Position numbers and translations under genes: made by a program
In this document: positions 9,901-16,851 of the stretch, piece by piece
Numbering within the stretch: position 1 is the stretch's first letter
Layout: each line of letters begins with the position of its first letter
Notes under the pieces: model-generated
The model's input: the letters and a program-made list of their open reading frames with translations, nothing else
Databases searched by the model: none
Told to the model about the DNA's origin: nothing
NCBI GenBank assembly: GCA_028285545.1
Contig: JANQPA010000076.1
Span: forward strand, 62,001-126,000
Length of the DNA stretch: 64,000 nucleotides
Direction: 5' to 3'
From: Saprospiraceae bacterium
GTDB lineage: Bacteria; Bacteroidota; Bacteroidia; Chitinophagales; Saprospiraceae

Positions 9901-10350
9901 GGTGCCATCAGCTGCCTGCCAACTCCAGCCTTCTTTTTTGGATTAAAGCCTAATGAAGAAATTATTGTGACTCTTGATCCAGGAAAAAATATTTTAATTA
10001 AATATCTAAATATGACCGAGCCCGATGAACAGGGTAAACGCTTGGTGTTTTTTCAACTCAATGGGCAAACGCGTTCTATTCCGGTAAGAGATAGAAAAAT
10101 TAAGGTAGAAGGCCAAATTCACCGGAAGGCCTCTGGGGATAATGAAGTTGGGACTCCTCTACAAGGAAGTATTTCAAAAATTTTGGTGAATCAGGGAGAT
10201 TTGGTGGACGTCAATACCCCCTTATTCACTATTGAAGCCATGAAAATGGAAAGCACCATAACCGCACCAGTAGAAGGGAAGGTAAAACTGATTCATTTGA
10301 AAGAAAAAACTCTGGTAGAGCAGGACGATTTAGTGATTGAATTAGAATAA
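6901..10350 (+). CDS. pyc: Pyruvate carboxylase
   Basis: Single-chain biotin enzyme of 1149 residues that converts pyruvate, bicarbonate and ATP to oxaloacetate. Domains in order: biotin carboxylase (1-460; RRLLVANRGEIAIR-like start, ATP-grasp loop KAAAGGGGRGMR, FIEVNPRIQVEHT), carboxyltransferase (about 535-810; FTDTTFRDAHQSLLATRMR, metal-binding HLHTHDT), the PYC-specific domain, and a C-terminal biotinyl domain with EAMKMES, where Lys1115 carries biotin. It lies tail to tail with the RamB-like regulator (8 nt between stops) and near pckA, so the genes for both directions of the pyruvate/oxaloacetate/PEP node are together. Confidence 0.97.
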   Translation: MKNIKKINRLLVANRGEIAIRVLRAASELQIQTLAIYSYEDRYSLHRYKADEAYQIGMKDEPLKPYLDIEEIIKLAKDKNVDAIHPGYGFLSENASFARRCLEENIIFIGPSPETMDELGDKVAAKQLARKLGVPLIEDSKAKLTNAEIALSEAQKIGYPVILKAAAGGGGRGMRVVKKESDLAREFEEAQNEAQNAFGDGTIFIEKFIENPKHIEVQLLGDKYGNIVHLFERDCSVQRRFQKVVEIAPCVTLSQATKNKLYDYALKLAKAVNYSHAGTVEFLVNQEEEIYFIEVNPRIQVEHTITEEITGIDLVRSQILIAQGHQLDDAEIAIQNQESIQQFGYAIQCRVTTEDPAENFKPDYGSLIAYRSAAGMGIRLDAGSAYPGARISPFFDSMLVKVTAWGRTMPEAAHRLNRALREFRIRGVKTNIGFLLNLLENQTFNQGQATVNFIPDHPELNQSRNWRDRSTKLLRYLADVIVNSNADVKFEDPKIVFIEPKIPGHQSQTPVPTGSRNKLEILGREGFIDWLKEEQAIQFTDTTFRDAHQSLLATRMRSYDLLKVADSYSQHFADSVFSLEMWGGATFDVAMRFLKESPWDRLRKLRQKIPNILFQMLLRGSNAVGYAAYPDNLIVKFIEVAAEEGIDVFRIFDSLNWVDAMKTSIKTVREHTHSLAEACICYTGDITDKNRTKYSLEYYLDLAKQLEDAGAHIIAIKDMAGLLKPLAAEILVGELKNTVQTPIHLHTHDTSSIQSATYLKAIEAGVDIVDVAISSLSGLTSQPNFNSMAAMMQHHPREQKIDLKKLNAFSAYWESVRKYYYPFETELRSGTADVYAHEIPGGQYSNLRPQARGLGLEDQFETIKENYKIANELFGDLIKVTPSSKVVGDMAMFMTANGLDKEDIIEKGHLLSFPDSVKNLMRGDLGQAPGGFPHEIQKLILKGEKPYVDRPNAHLAPVDFDNETKLFRKEFGLGHDIRNFLSYKLYPKVFADFVNHFQEYGAISCLPTPAFFFGLKPNEEIIVTLDPGKNILIKYLNMTEPDEQGKRLVFFQLNGQTRSIPVRDRKIKVEGQIHRKASGDNEVGTPLQGSISKILVNQGDLVDVNTPLFTIEAMKMESTITAPVEGKVKLIHLKEKTLVEQDDLVIELE

Positions 10351-10358
10351 GTCACTTC

Positions 10359-11873
10359 CTATCCATTTAATTCGACATTCTTATTTCTATGTTTCAGCTG
10401 ATAGAGTGAGTTCTTTACCATTTGTCGTTCCTTTTGCAATTGAATAACAACAGGTTCCGCCGCTCGAGATTCACAATTTGAAATCTGGCAACGCTCACAA
10501 CTATTATTAACCTGTTTGGTCATCAGATCTGGATCGTCGAGGAAGGGGAATAATTGCTGAAGTTTTTCATCGATTAATAAACCGATGGTAATGCTGGTTG
10601 TATTTTGAGGAAAGTCTTGGCTCGGCTTAGCAATGGTAAGGCATAAATAACTTCGATCAGAGTCAAAGAAATCAGAGATTTGGGCATCTGCAATCGGGCC
10701 TTCAAAATTGAATTCTTCTTGAAGGGTTTTTAATTTTTGAATTAAATAAATAGAGAGCCATCTTCTACAGTAGTGTTCATTTAATTGGTTGGCGTAAGGA
10801 TTATGCAACTGGGATAGATGCATTTCTTTGGTCATTTCGAATTTCTCCTGATCTGGGCCCGTATAAAATCTCAAGAAAAAAAGATCGCTGATCCCAAAAT
10901 GTTGAGGCAAAATATTGGCTAATCTCTGAACAAGCATTTCGGAGGTAACCTGATATTTATCCAGGATATCCAGGAATCGGTTGCTATCCCATTTTTTCCA
11001 GGTGGACATCTCCAGAATGGTCTGGATGATCTCCTCTTTGTCTAACAGCAATGCTACCGAAAAGTAAGAGGCTTTAAAATTGTTGAGTAGTTTTTCAAAA
11101 GAGTCGACCTCAATCATTCTAGTTTCATAGGGCCGGTCTTTTAGTTGTAAAAATTGAAACCCCAACTCCTTTCCGATCAGAAAATTTTGCTGCGCCAGAC
11201 TTAAGTCATTATTAATAAAAAGTGTTTTTTCCTGGGGAGAAAAAAATGATCTTACTTCGTGTAAATGGGCTAGGGTACCCAGTTGGAATCTATCTGTTTC
11301 AATTCCATATTCTTCTCGGAGGATGCCTTCGATGGCTGCACTGGAATCAAATTGCTTAATATCCAGATCAAATTTTTCTCTTAATCCTTTAACAGCATCT
11401 TCAAGTTCAATGAAGTAATTTTCTTTAAAATCCTGGTAAGATCGCAAGGCGGCTTTGAAAAAATCTTCCCCTTGTAATTGATAATTCCGCATGATTTTAA
11501 TAATGGTACTGATGAAAGCGTTCACCTTGTCAGGTGCCTCAGCCATTAGTTCAATTAATTTGGAAGGACTAATACCGAATGTTTCAAGAGGAAACATTTT
11601 TAAAAAATCCGATTGAATAAGGTCAATAATCGGTTGTAGACGTTTGTTTGCATCTAGAGAAACGAGATAGTTATACTCGGTGTCCAGGGCTTTAGCCAGG
11701 GTAAGAATCTTATCGGCTTTAGGATATTTTTTCCCTTTTTCAATACTGTGCAGATAAGAAATGGCTAAACCTGTCTTTTCTGAAAGTTGCTGATAGGAAA
11801 GTTTTTGATCCTTTCTGAGTTGTTGAATTTTAAGGCCTAAAATGATTTTCAGGCTGTCCATATCTTTTACCAT
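10359..11873 (-). CDS. RamB/ScfR-like XRE regulator with degenerate IrrE domain
   Basis: A 504-residue regulator. Residues about 10-65 are an XRE helix-turn-helix (LSYQQLSEKTGLAISYLHSIE). The middle resembles the ImmA/IrrE peptidase-like domain of the short-chain fatty-acyl regulators (ScfR, RamB, PrpR), but where the zinc motif HExxH is expected the sequence is KELGF, so metal binding is probably lost. The C-terminus has the family's cysteine cluster C459-x2-C462-x4-C467; in mycobacterial PrpR comparable cysteines hold an Fe-S cluster. RamB and PrpR control acetate, glyoxylate and propionate metabolism in response to acyl-CoAs. Here it sits between pyc and divergent pckA, its likely targets. 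An alternative start is the ATG at 11861. Confidence 0.8.
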   Translation of the reverse strand: MVKDMDSLKIILGLKIQQLRKDQKLSYQQLSEKTGLAISYLHSIEKGKKYPKADKILTLAKALDTEYNYLVSLDANKRLQPIIDLIQSDFLKMFPLETFGISPSKLIELMAEAPDKVNAFISTIIKIMRNYQLQGEDFFKAALRSYQDFKENYFIELEDAVKGLREKFDLDIKQFDSSAAIEGILREEYGIETDRFQLGTLAHLHEVRSFFSPQEKTLFINNDLSLAQQNFLIGKELGFQFLQLKDRPYETRMIEVDSFEKLLNNFKASYFSVALLLDKEEIIQTILEMSTWKKWDSNRFLDILDKYQVTSEMLVQRLANILPQHFGISDLFFLRFYTGPDQEKFEMTKEMHLSQLHNPYANQLNEHYCRRWLSIYLIQKLKTLQEEFNFEGPIADAQISDFFDSDRSYLCLTIAKPSQDFPQNTTSITIGLLIDEKLQQLFPFLDDPDLMTKQVNNSCERCQISNCESRAAEPVVIQLQKERQMVKNSLYQLKHRNKNVELNG

Positions 11874-11928
11874 AAGTATGAAATTAACAAAATCTAAGCA
11901 AGACTATGAAAATAAGAAAAAAAATCTT

Positions 11929-11956
11929 TTAGAGAAATTTTCTCTAATAGAGAAAA
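11929..11956. promoter_or_regulatory. Two overlapping perfect palindromes, candidate operator
   Basis: Three half-sites TAGAGAAA / TTTCTCTA / TAGAGAAA alternate in orientation. They form two overlapping perfect palindromes, each with 9-bp arms and a 1-nt centre: 11929-11947 and 11938-11956. They lie in the divergent spacer between the RamB-like regulator and pckA. Weak -7-like boxes flank them: TATATTTTG (about 11961-11969) towards pckA and TAGATTTTG (11896-11888, minus) towards the regulator. This suggests one operator controlling both genes. Confidence 0.6.
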
Positions 11957-12080
11957 AATTATATTTTGCACTAAATGTTTATAAAAACCAAATAATACCA
12001 ATTTTAAGTCCTAACCAAATTAGAGCAGTATGGGTCGGATATAACAGTCCGGAACTGTTCTATTCGTTTTAAAACCATGA

Positions 12081-13691
12081 ATGATGAAAGAATCTGGAAT
12101 TAAAAATCCAACTGCTACCCTTTTAGACTTAGACATTTCTAATGTTGCCACTGCACATTGGAACCTCAGCCCGGAGGACTTAACCGAAGAAACCATAAAA
12201 AGAGGACTAGGGCTCCTGACCAACTCAGGAGCCCTCTCTATTAAAACAGGTAAATTTACAGGTCGATCTCCAAAAGATCGCTTCATAGTCAAAGATGCTT
12301 TGACTGAACACAGTGTTGATTGGAACGATATTAATAAGGCTTTCAGTCCCAATAAATTTGACCAATTATACCAAAAATTAGCTTCTTATTTTGAGGATAA
12401 AGACGTTTTCGTAAGAGATGCCTATGCTTGTGCAGATGAGAATTATCAATTGAAAATCAGACTGGTATCTGAATATCCCTGGAGTAATCAATTTGCCTAT
12501 AATATGTTTTTGCAACCCAGTGAGGAGGAGCTGCTTAATTTTTCTCCGGACTGGAAAATCCTATGTGCTCCAGGTTTTAAGGCAGATCCACAAATTGATG
12601 GTACTCGCCAGGAGAATTTTGCGATTATCAACTTCACAAAACAATGTATTATCATTGGAGGTACTGGGTATACAGGCGAAATTAAAAAAGGAATTTTTTC
12701 TGTCCTGAATTATATTTTGCCAAAAGATCGCTCGGTATTGTCCATGCATTGCTCTGCTAATATGGGTGAATCCAGTGATGTGGCCATCTTTTTTGGCCTT
12801 TCTGGTACCGGTAAAACGACATTGTCTGCCGATCCGAAACGAAGATTAATAGGTGATGATGAACATGGATGGTCCGAAAAAGGAGTGTTCAACTTTGAAG
12901 GGGGATGTTATGCAAAAACTATTGATCTCAATCCTGAAAAAGAACCTCAAATTTTTAAGGCCATCAAAAAAGGAGCCATTTTAGAAAATATAGGTTTTTA
13001 TGAAGGGACTTTGGACCCAGACTTTTCAGACTATTCTATTACTCCAAATACCCGCGTTTCATATCCAATTGAGCATATAGAAAATGCAGTATGTCCATCT
13101 CAAGGTGGGCATCCCAAAAATATATTTTTCCTGACAGCAGATGCTTTTGGAATTTTACCTCCTATATCAAAACTTACACCTTCACAGGCCATGTACTATT
13201 TTATCTCTGGCTATACTGCCAAGGTAGCCGGTACAGAGGAAGGTGTGAAGGATCCTGAAGCTACTTTTTCTGCATGCTTTGGTGCTCCTTTTTTACCATT
13301 ACATGCAACATTCTATGCTGAAATGTTAGGGCAAAAAATGCAAGACCATCAAACCAATGTATGGTTGGTTAATACCGGTTGGACTGGTGGGGCTTTTGGA
13401 GTGGGGGAGAGAATTAATTTAAAGTATACTCGGTCCATGATATCTGCGGCTCTAAACGGCTTGTTGGATGAGGTGGAGTATAACACACATGAAATATTTA
13501 ATTTCAAGATGCCTGTTTCCTGCCCAGGTGTTCCTTCGCAAGTACTCAATCCAAGGCAAACATGGGCGGATAAAAGCGCCTATGATGAGAAAGCTAATGA
13601 GCTGGCTCAATCTTTCGTTAATAACTTCCAACAATTTAAGGATAAGGCTCGGCAGGAAATTTTAGAAGCTTCCCCAAAGATATTGGTTTAG
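12081..13691 (+). CDS. pckA: Phosphoenolpyruvate carboxykinase (ATP)
   Basis: Converts oxaloacetate and ATP to PEP and CO2, the first step of gluconeogenesis. It is 536 residues, the normal length for the ATP-type enzyme. Motifs: IIGGTGYTGEIKKG, the P-loop kinase-1a GLSGTGKTTLSAD near residue 240, the metal-binding kinase-2 LIGDDEHGW, SYPIEHIENA and NTGWTGG. Two ATGs are adjacent at 12081 and 12084. It is divergent from the RamB-like gene, with palindromic sites 125-150 nt upstream, and convergent with the T9SS gene; a strong hairpin lies between the stops. Confidence 0.97.
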   Translation: MMKESGIKNPTATLLDLDISNVATAHWNLSPEDLTEETIKRGLGLLTNSGALSIKTGKFTGRSPKDRFIVKDALTEHSVDWNDINKAFSPNKFDQLYQKLASYFEDKDVFVRDAYACADENYQLKIRLVSEYPWSNQFAYNMFLQPSEEELLNFSPDWKILCAPGFKADPQIDGTRQENFAIINFTKQCIIIGGTGYTGEIKKGIFSVLNYILPKDRSVLSMHCSANMGESSDVAIFFGLSGTGKTTLSADPKRRLIGDDEHGWSEKGVFNFEGGCYAKTIDLNPEKEPQIFKAIKKGAILENIGFYEGTLDPDFSDYSITPNTRVSYPIEHIENAVCPSQGGHPKNIFFLTADAFGILPPISKLTPSQAMYYFISGYTAKVAGTEEGVKDPEATFSACFGAPFLPLHATFYAEMLGQKMQDHQTNVWLVNTGWTGGAFGVGERINLKYTRSMISAALNGLLDEVEYNTHEIFNFKMPVSCPGVPSQVLNPRQTWADKSAYDEKANELAQSFVNNFQQFKDKARQEILEASPKILV

Positions 13692-13704
13692 GACATTATA
13701 ATAG

Positions 13705-13743
13705 ATGAGCTTGTGCAAAATTTTTCATTTCGCACAAGCTCAT
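13705..13743. terminator. Bidirectional terminator hairpin after pckA
   Basis: Perfect 12-bp stem ATGAGCTTGTGC / GCACAAGCTCAT around a 15-nt A/T loop, just after the pckA stop and before the convergent T9SS gene's end. An 11-bp direct repeat ATTATAATAGA flanks it (13695-13705 and 13750-13760). Confidence 0.7.
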
Positions 13744-13771
13744 TTAGGTATTATAATAGAGTCCTTTTCTT

Positions 13772-13800
13772 GATTAAATTTCCGCTATTGAAATTTAATC
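13772..13800 (-). terminator. Hairpin spanning the stop codon of the T9SS gene
   Basis: GATTAAATTTC (13772-13782) pairs perfectly with GAAATTTAATC (13790-13800) over a 7-nt loop. The minus-strand stop codon (13785-13787) lies in the loop, and the last codons form one arm. No clear T-run follows, so its termination activity is uncertain. Confidence 0.45.
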
Positions 13801-16616
13801 ATCTTCTTAGTGGCAGTAAACTCTCCTGCCGTTAAGGTGTAATACATCACTCCAGCAGGAATGTCTTCCAAAATCAAATTATGGTAACCTTCACTGAAAT
13901 CGCCTCTAATGACCTTTATAGTTTTACCTGTTACATCATTGATGGAGAGGGTCACTTTGGCAGCATTTGCTAATTCAAATCCTATCTGAGTTTGGTTCAC
14001 AAATGGGTTTGGATTATTCTGATAAAGCTCAAAACCGGAAAAGGCAGGATTACGCTCTCCAAAACTGAGGGCTACATCCAAATGTTGACCCGCCTGATTA
14101 TATGCTTCAGCTTGAGTGTAACGAGATCCTATGCTTATCATGTCACTTAAAATCGCATCTGATTTAGCTCTTACAACTATACTAAATAAGTCCTCCGTCG
14201 CTTTAACCGCTTTGGGCGATTTCAAACCGCCCATATGATTCCACGATGTCGTAATCACTCCTTCAGCTACATGAGTCAGTCCAAAGTGCTCTTCTGTTGC
14301 TATTCCATAATTAATATCAACGATTTCAAGAACTGTATGATCAAAGCCCAATGTAAATTGATATCCCTGAATATTTGTCAGCTCTTCACTGGTGAAGGGG
14401 ATGGTATACTCATTTCCAGCTTTCATAGCCAGATCTTTAGTAATTATTTCGAATTTGCCTTTTACATTTCTAGGCTGAGCCATCCTTGAATTAGCAATTG
14501 CACTTCCATTAACATCACCTTTTTTGACGCCGATAAAATCAGCTGTATTCAGATCTTCCCTCAGATTATTTAGATTTAGAAGATAGGGCATTTCCTCATC
14601 CCATGGGTTTTGAGGATCATTAAACACATAACTTTTGGGAACGAAAATCCAACTACTTGAATTTTTAAATTCCGTATCAATGCTAAGAATTAATTTGCGG
14701 ACCTGGATTAAATCCAAAGCTGTAATGGACTGGGAATTATTGACATCTGCGGCAAGTATTTTATAAGGAGAGTCAAGAGTATCCACACCCAATATATGTT
14801 TGGTGATAATGACCAAATCAAACGTCGACAAACCATTCACCATATCCTCCTCAAGAGATGGTGTAATGGTGTAGTCATATCCACCGCTCAAACCTTCAAA
14901 ACTATACGATCCTTCTTCGTTCGTGTGCAAAGTGTTTTGTAGTTGGCCAGATAAGGATACTTCAACTCCTTCAATGGCATCTCCATCAGCGGTACTTATT
15001 AATCCAGCAATAGCAACCCTTGATGTAGTGTCAATATCCAAATTACAAGGATCCGGGTCTACACCTGGATGAACACTTACAAGGACCGTACAAAAATCAA
15101 AATTACCAACTCCGTCCTCTCCGATAACATATACTACCAGGGAGGAACCATTGTCTTCACAAGTAAATTTTACACTTCGATAATCATCCGTCAAATAATC
15201 CTTATTAGGACTCCGAAGACCATTGGCCTCCAGGCTATCCAGCCGGACTACATAATAACGAATATTATTGGCAGAACCCGGAATGACATCGGGATTAGAG
15301 TGAGGAGTGCAATCAATAACACCACTAGCAACAAAATCAACTGCCCAAATTTCGTTTTCTCCTCCTATAACTTCCTTATTCTCCACAACAGGCATTAGAT
15401 CAACACTTAATATTGCCGTACAAATTGGAGCAGGGGACTTGCAATCCTCTATGGTAAAGGGAATATTTTTGCTTGTCAGATTTCCACATTCATCTGCTAC
15501 TGAAATGATGAAAACATGATTTCCTTCAGGTAATCCTTCACCAGCAATACTTCTTATCGTAAAAGAACTTCTAGTCTCTTCAACTGTATATAACTGGTCT
15601 TTTAAATCTTCAGCCGGAGCACCATTGACAGAGATTTTTACGCTTCTCAATTCCACCGCTTGGGTGCAGGCATCCCTGGCAATGAAAGGAATCATTACCT
15701 CTGCCATACAATCGGCTGCACCGCTTTGTCCATTGGCACAAAATTCAAAATCTCCATTTACAATGATATCAGGAGCTTCATTATCATAAACTTTGATAAA
15801 TTGAGTGTATTGCCAAAAGCCTCTGGTATAGGGGTAAGTTTTATCATCACATGATAAGGATTGATAAGAAGCTGCGCCTTTTTTAAAAGTAATAACTGGT
15901 TCGTCTTTAGGTTTGTCATCATCATCAATCCATACCTCCCCATCCTCCACGCGTACCCAGGTACATTCCTCTAAGTTGCTGTCACAGTCCACATCTCTTG
16001 GAATTATGGTGGGTTGGAGAGTTAAGCCATCATATTCACACCAATTGATAACGCGATAAACGATTCTTCTCTTAAAACAGGCATCCCCGGCAGATCCAAA
16101 TACTGAAGTATCACGATTGATGGCTAAGACATCACAACCAAAATTGGTAGTGCTTAAATCATTGCCTGCATCACCGCGACAAGTTTCAGAACCATCTGCA
16201 GGAAATTTTATCAGGTAATCATTATTGTTAATAATTTTTATGGTTTGGCTACATTCAACCAGTCTAGGGCCACTATAGGTGTTTACATTTACAATGAATG
16301 TGCGAACCAAAGTACCAGCGGAACACTCTTCTGACTTCCAGTCAATTTTTTCCTTCAAAGTAAAATTACCATCAACTTCTATCGTTAACTTGCCATTACG
16401 GTATAACTCGTCTACTGAACCTAAGGCGGCTCTGATGGAATTTAAATCCGAAGGGTCAAAGGTAAGTTCAAGACAATCTAGGGTAATGTCTGGGGGTGCC
16501 CAACAACCGGCCAATTTAGAAGATGATTCATTTTTTGCTTCTAAGGAATTAGAAGGAATTAAGAGTAACAGGGAGCAAAACACTCCCAAGACTTGGAAGA
16601 GTAAACGTTTTTCCAT
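13785..16616 (-). CDS. Secreted T9SS protein with dockerin-like repeat
   Basis: A 943-residue exported protein. An N-terminal signal peptide (LLFQVLGVFCSLLLLIPSN) is followed by Cys-rich, HYR-like repeats (roughly 30-530), a carboxypeptidase-regulatory/Cna-B-like domain (AIAGLISTADGDAIEGVEVS), a dockerin-like EF-hand pair (AADVNNSQSITALDLIQVRK and GDVNGSA), a cohesin-like segment (YTIPFTSEELTNIQGYQFTL) and a C-terminal sorting domain (YQNNPNPFVNQTQIGFEL to the end). This order is common in surface proteins of Saprospiraceae. Probable role: cell-surface or secreted adhesion or structural protein; no catalytic domain was seen. A leader of about 70 nt with TATATTTG boxes precedes it. Confidence 0.85.
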   Translation of the reverse strand: MEKRLLFQVLGVFCSLLLLIPSNSLEAKNESSSKLAGCWAPPDITLDCLELTFDPSDLNSIRAALGSVDELYRNGKLTIEVDGNFTLKEKIDWKSEECSAGTLVRTFIVNVNTYSGPRLVECSQTIKIINNNDYLIKFPADGSETCRGDAGNDLSTTNFGCDVLAINRDTSVFGSAGDACFKRRIVYRVINWCEYDGLTLQPTIIPRDVDCDSNLEECTWVRVEDGEVWIDDDDKPKDEPVITFKKGAASYQSLSCDDKTYPYTRGFWQYTQFIKVYDNEAPDIIVNGDFEFCANGQSGAADCMAEVMIPFIARDACTQAVELRSVKISVNGAPAEDLKDQLYTVEETRSSFTIRSIAGEGLPEGNHVFIISVADECGNLTSKNIPFTIEDCKSPAPICTAILSVDLMPVVENKEVIGGENEIWAVDFVASGVIDCTPHSNPDVIPGSANNIRYYVVRLDSLEANGLRSPNKDYLTDDYRSVKFTCEDNGSSLVVYVIGEDGVGNFDFCTVLVSVHPGVDPDPCNLDIDTTSRVAIAGLISTADGDAIEGVEVSLSGQLQNTLHTNEEGSYSFEGLSGGYDYTITPSLEEDMVNGLSTFDLVIITKHILGVDTLDSPYKILAADVNNSQSITALDLIQVRKLILSIDTEFKNSSSWIFVPKSYVFNDPQNPWDEEMPYLLNLNNLREDLNTADFIGVKKGDVNGSAIANSRMAQPRNVKGKFEIITKDLAMKAGNEYTIPFTSEELTNIQGYQFTLGFDHTVLEIVDINYGIATEEHFGLTHVAEGVITTSWNHMGGLKSPKAVKATEDLFSIVVRAKSDAILSDMISIGSRYTQAEAYNQAGQHLDVALSFGERNPAFSGFELYQNNPNPFVNQTQIGFELANAAKVTLSINDVTGKTIKVIRGDFSEGYHNLILEDIPAGVMYYTLTAGEFTATKKMIKFQ

Positions 16617-16687
16617 GAGATCGATTTTGTAGCAAAATTGCTATGGGTGTACTTTGGTCGAATTGTTTGGTCGTCTGAGCAAAAAGA

Positions 16688-16726
16688 CAAATATATTAAA
16701 CATCATTTGCTCTAATGACAAATATA
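16688..16726 (-). promoter_or_regulatory. Promoter boxes for the T9SS gene
   Basis: Two exact -7 boxes TATATTTG on the minus strand (16695-16688 and 16726-16719). The upstream copy could also supply the TTG of a -33 element for the downstream one, with a 23-nt gap that is slightly long. They lie 70-110 nt before the start at 16616. Confidence 0.45.
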
Positions 16727-16783
16727 ATAATATATAAGGTCTGAAACTAAATTTGGTTCGAAAAAAGGAAAAGAGAAATATGG

Positions 16784-16841
16784 TTGAAGAAAATAGAAGG
16801 ATATGTTTTTCAAGAAAAACATATCCTTCTATTTTCTTCAA
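16784..16841 (-). terminator. Long perfect hairpin after the S9 peptidase gene
   Basis: Arms of 28 nt (16784-16811 and 16814-16841) are perfectly complementary with AA at the centre. It starts 10 nt after the S9 peptidase stop on the minus strand. It is much longer than a normal intrinsic terminator. The short open frame across it is not a gene. Confidence 0.75.
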
Positions 16842-16851
16842 TTGGCATTTA

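Noticed and set aside
11842-12072. 76-codon frame across the regulator-pckA spacer
   Set aside because: It covers the palindromes and promoters and resembles no protein.
16641-16841. 66-codon minus-strand frame
   Set aside because: It spans the long hairpin and promoter boxes, and the product is low-complexity hydrophobic; not a gene.
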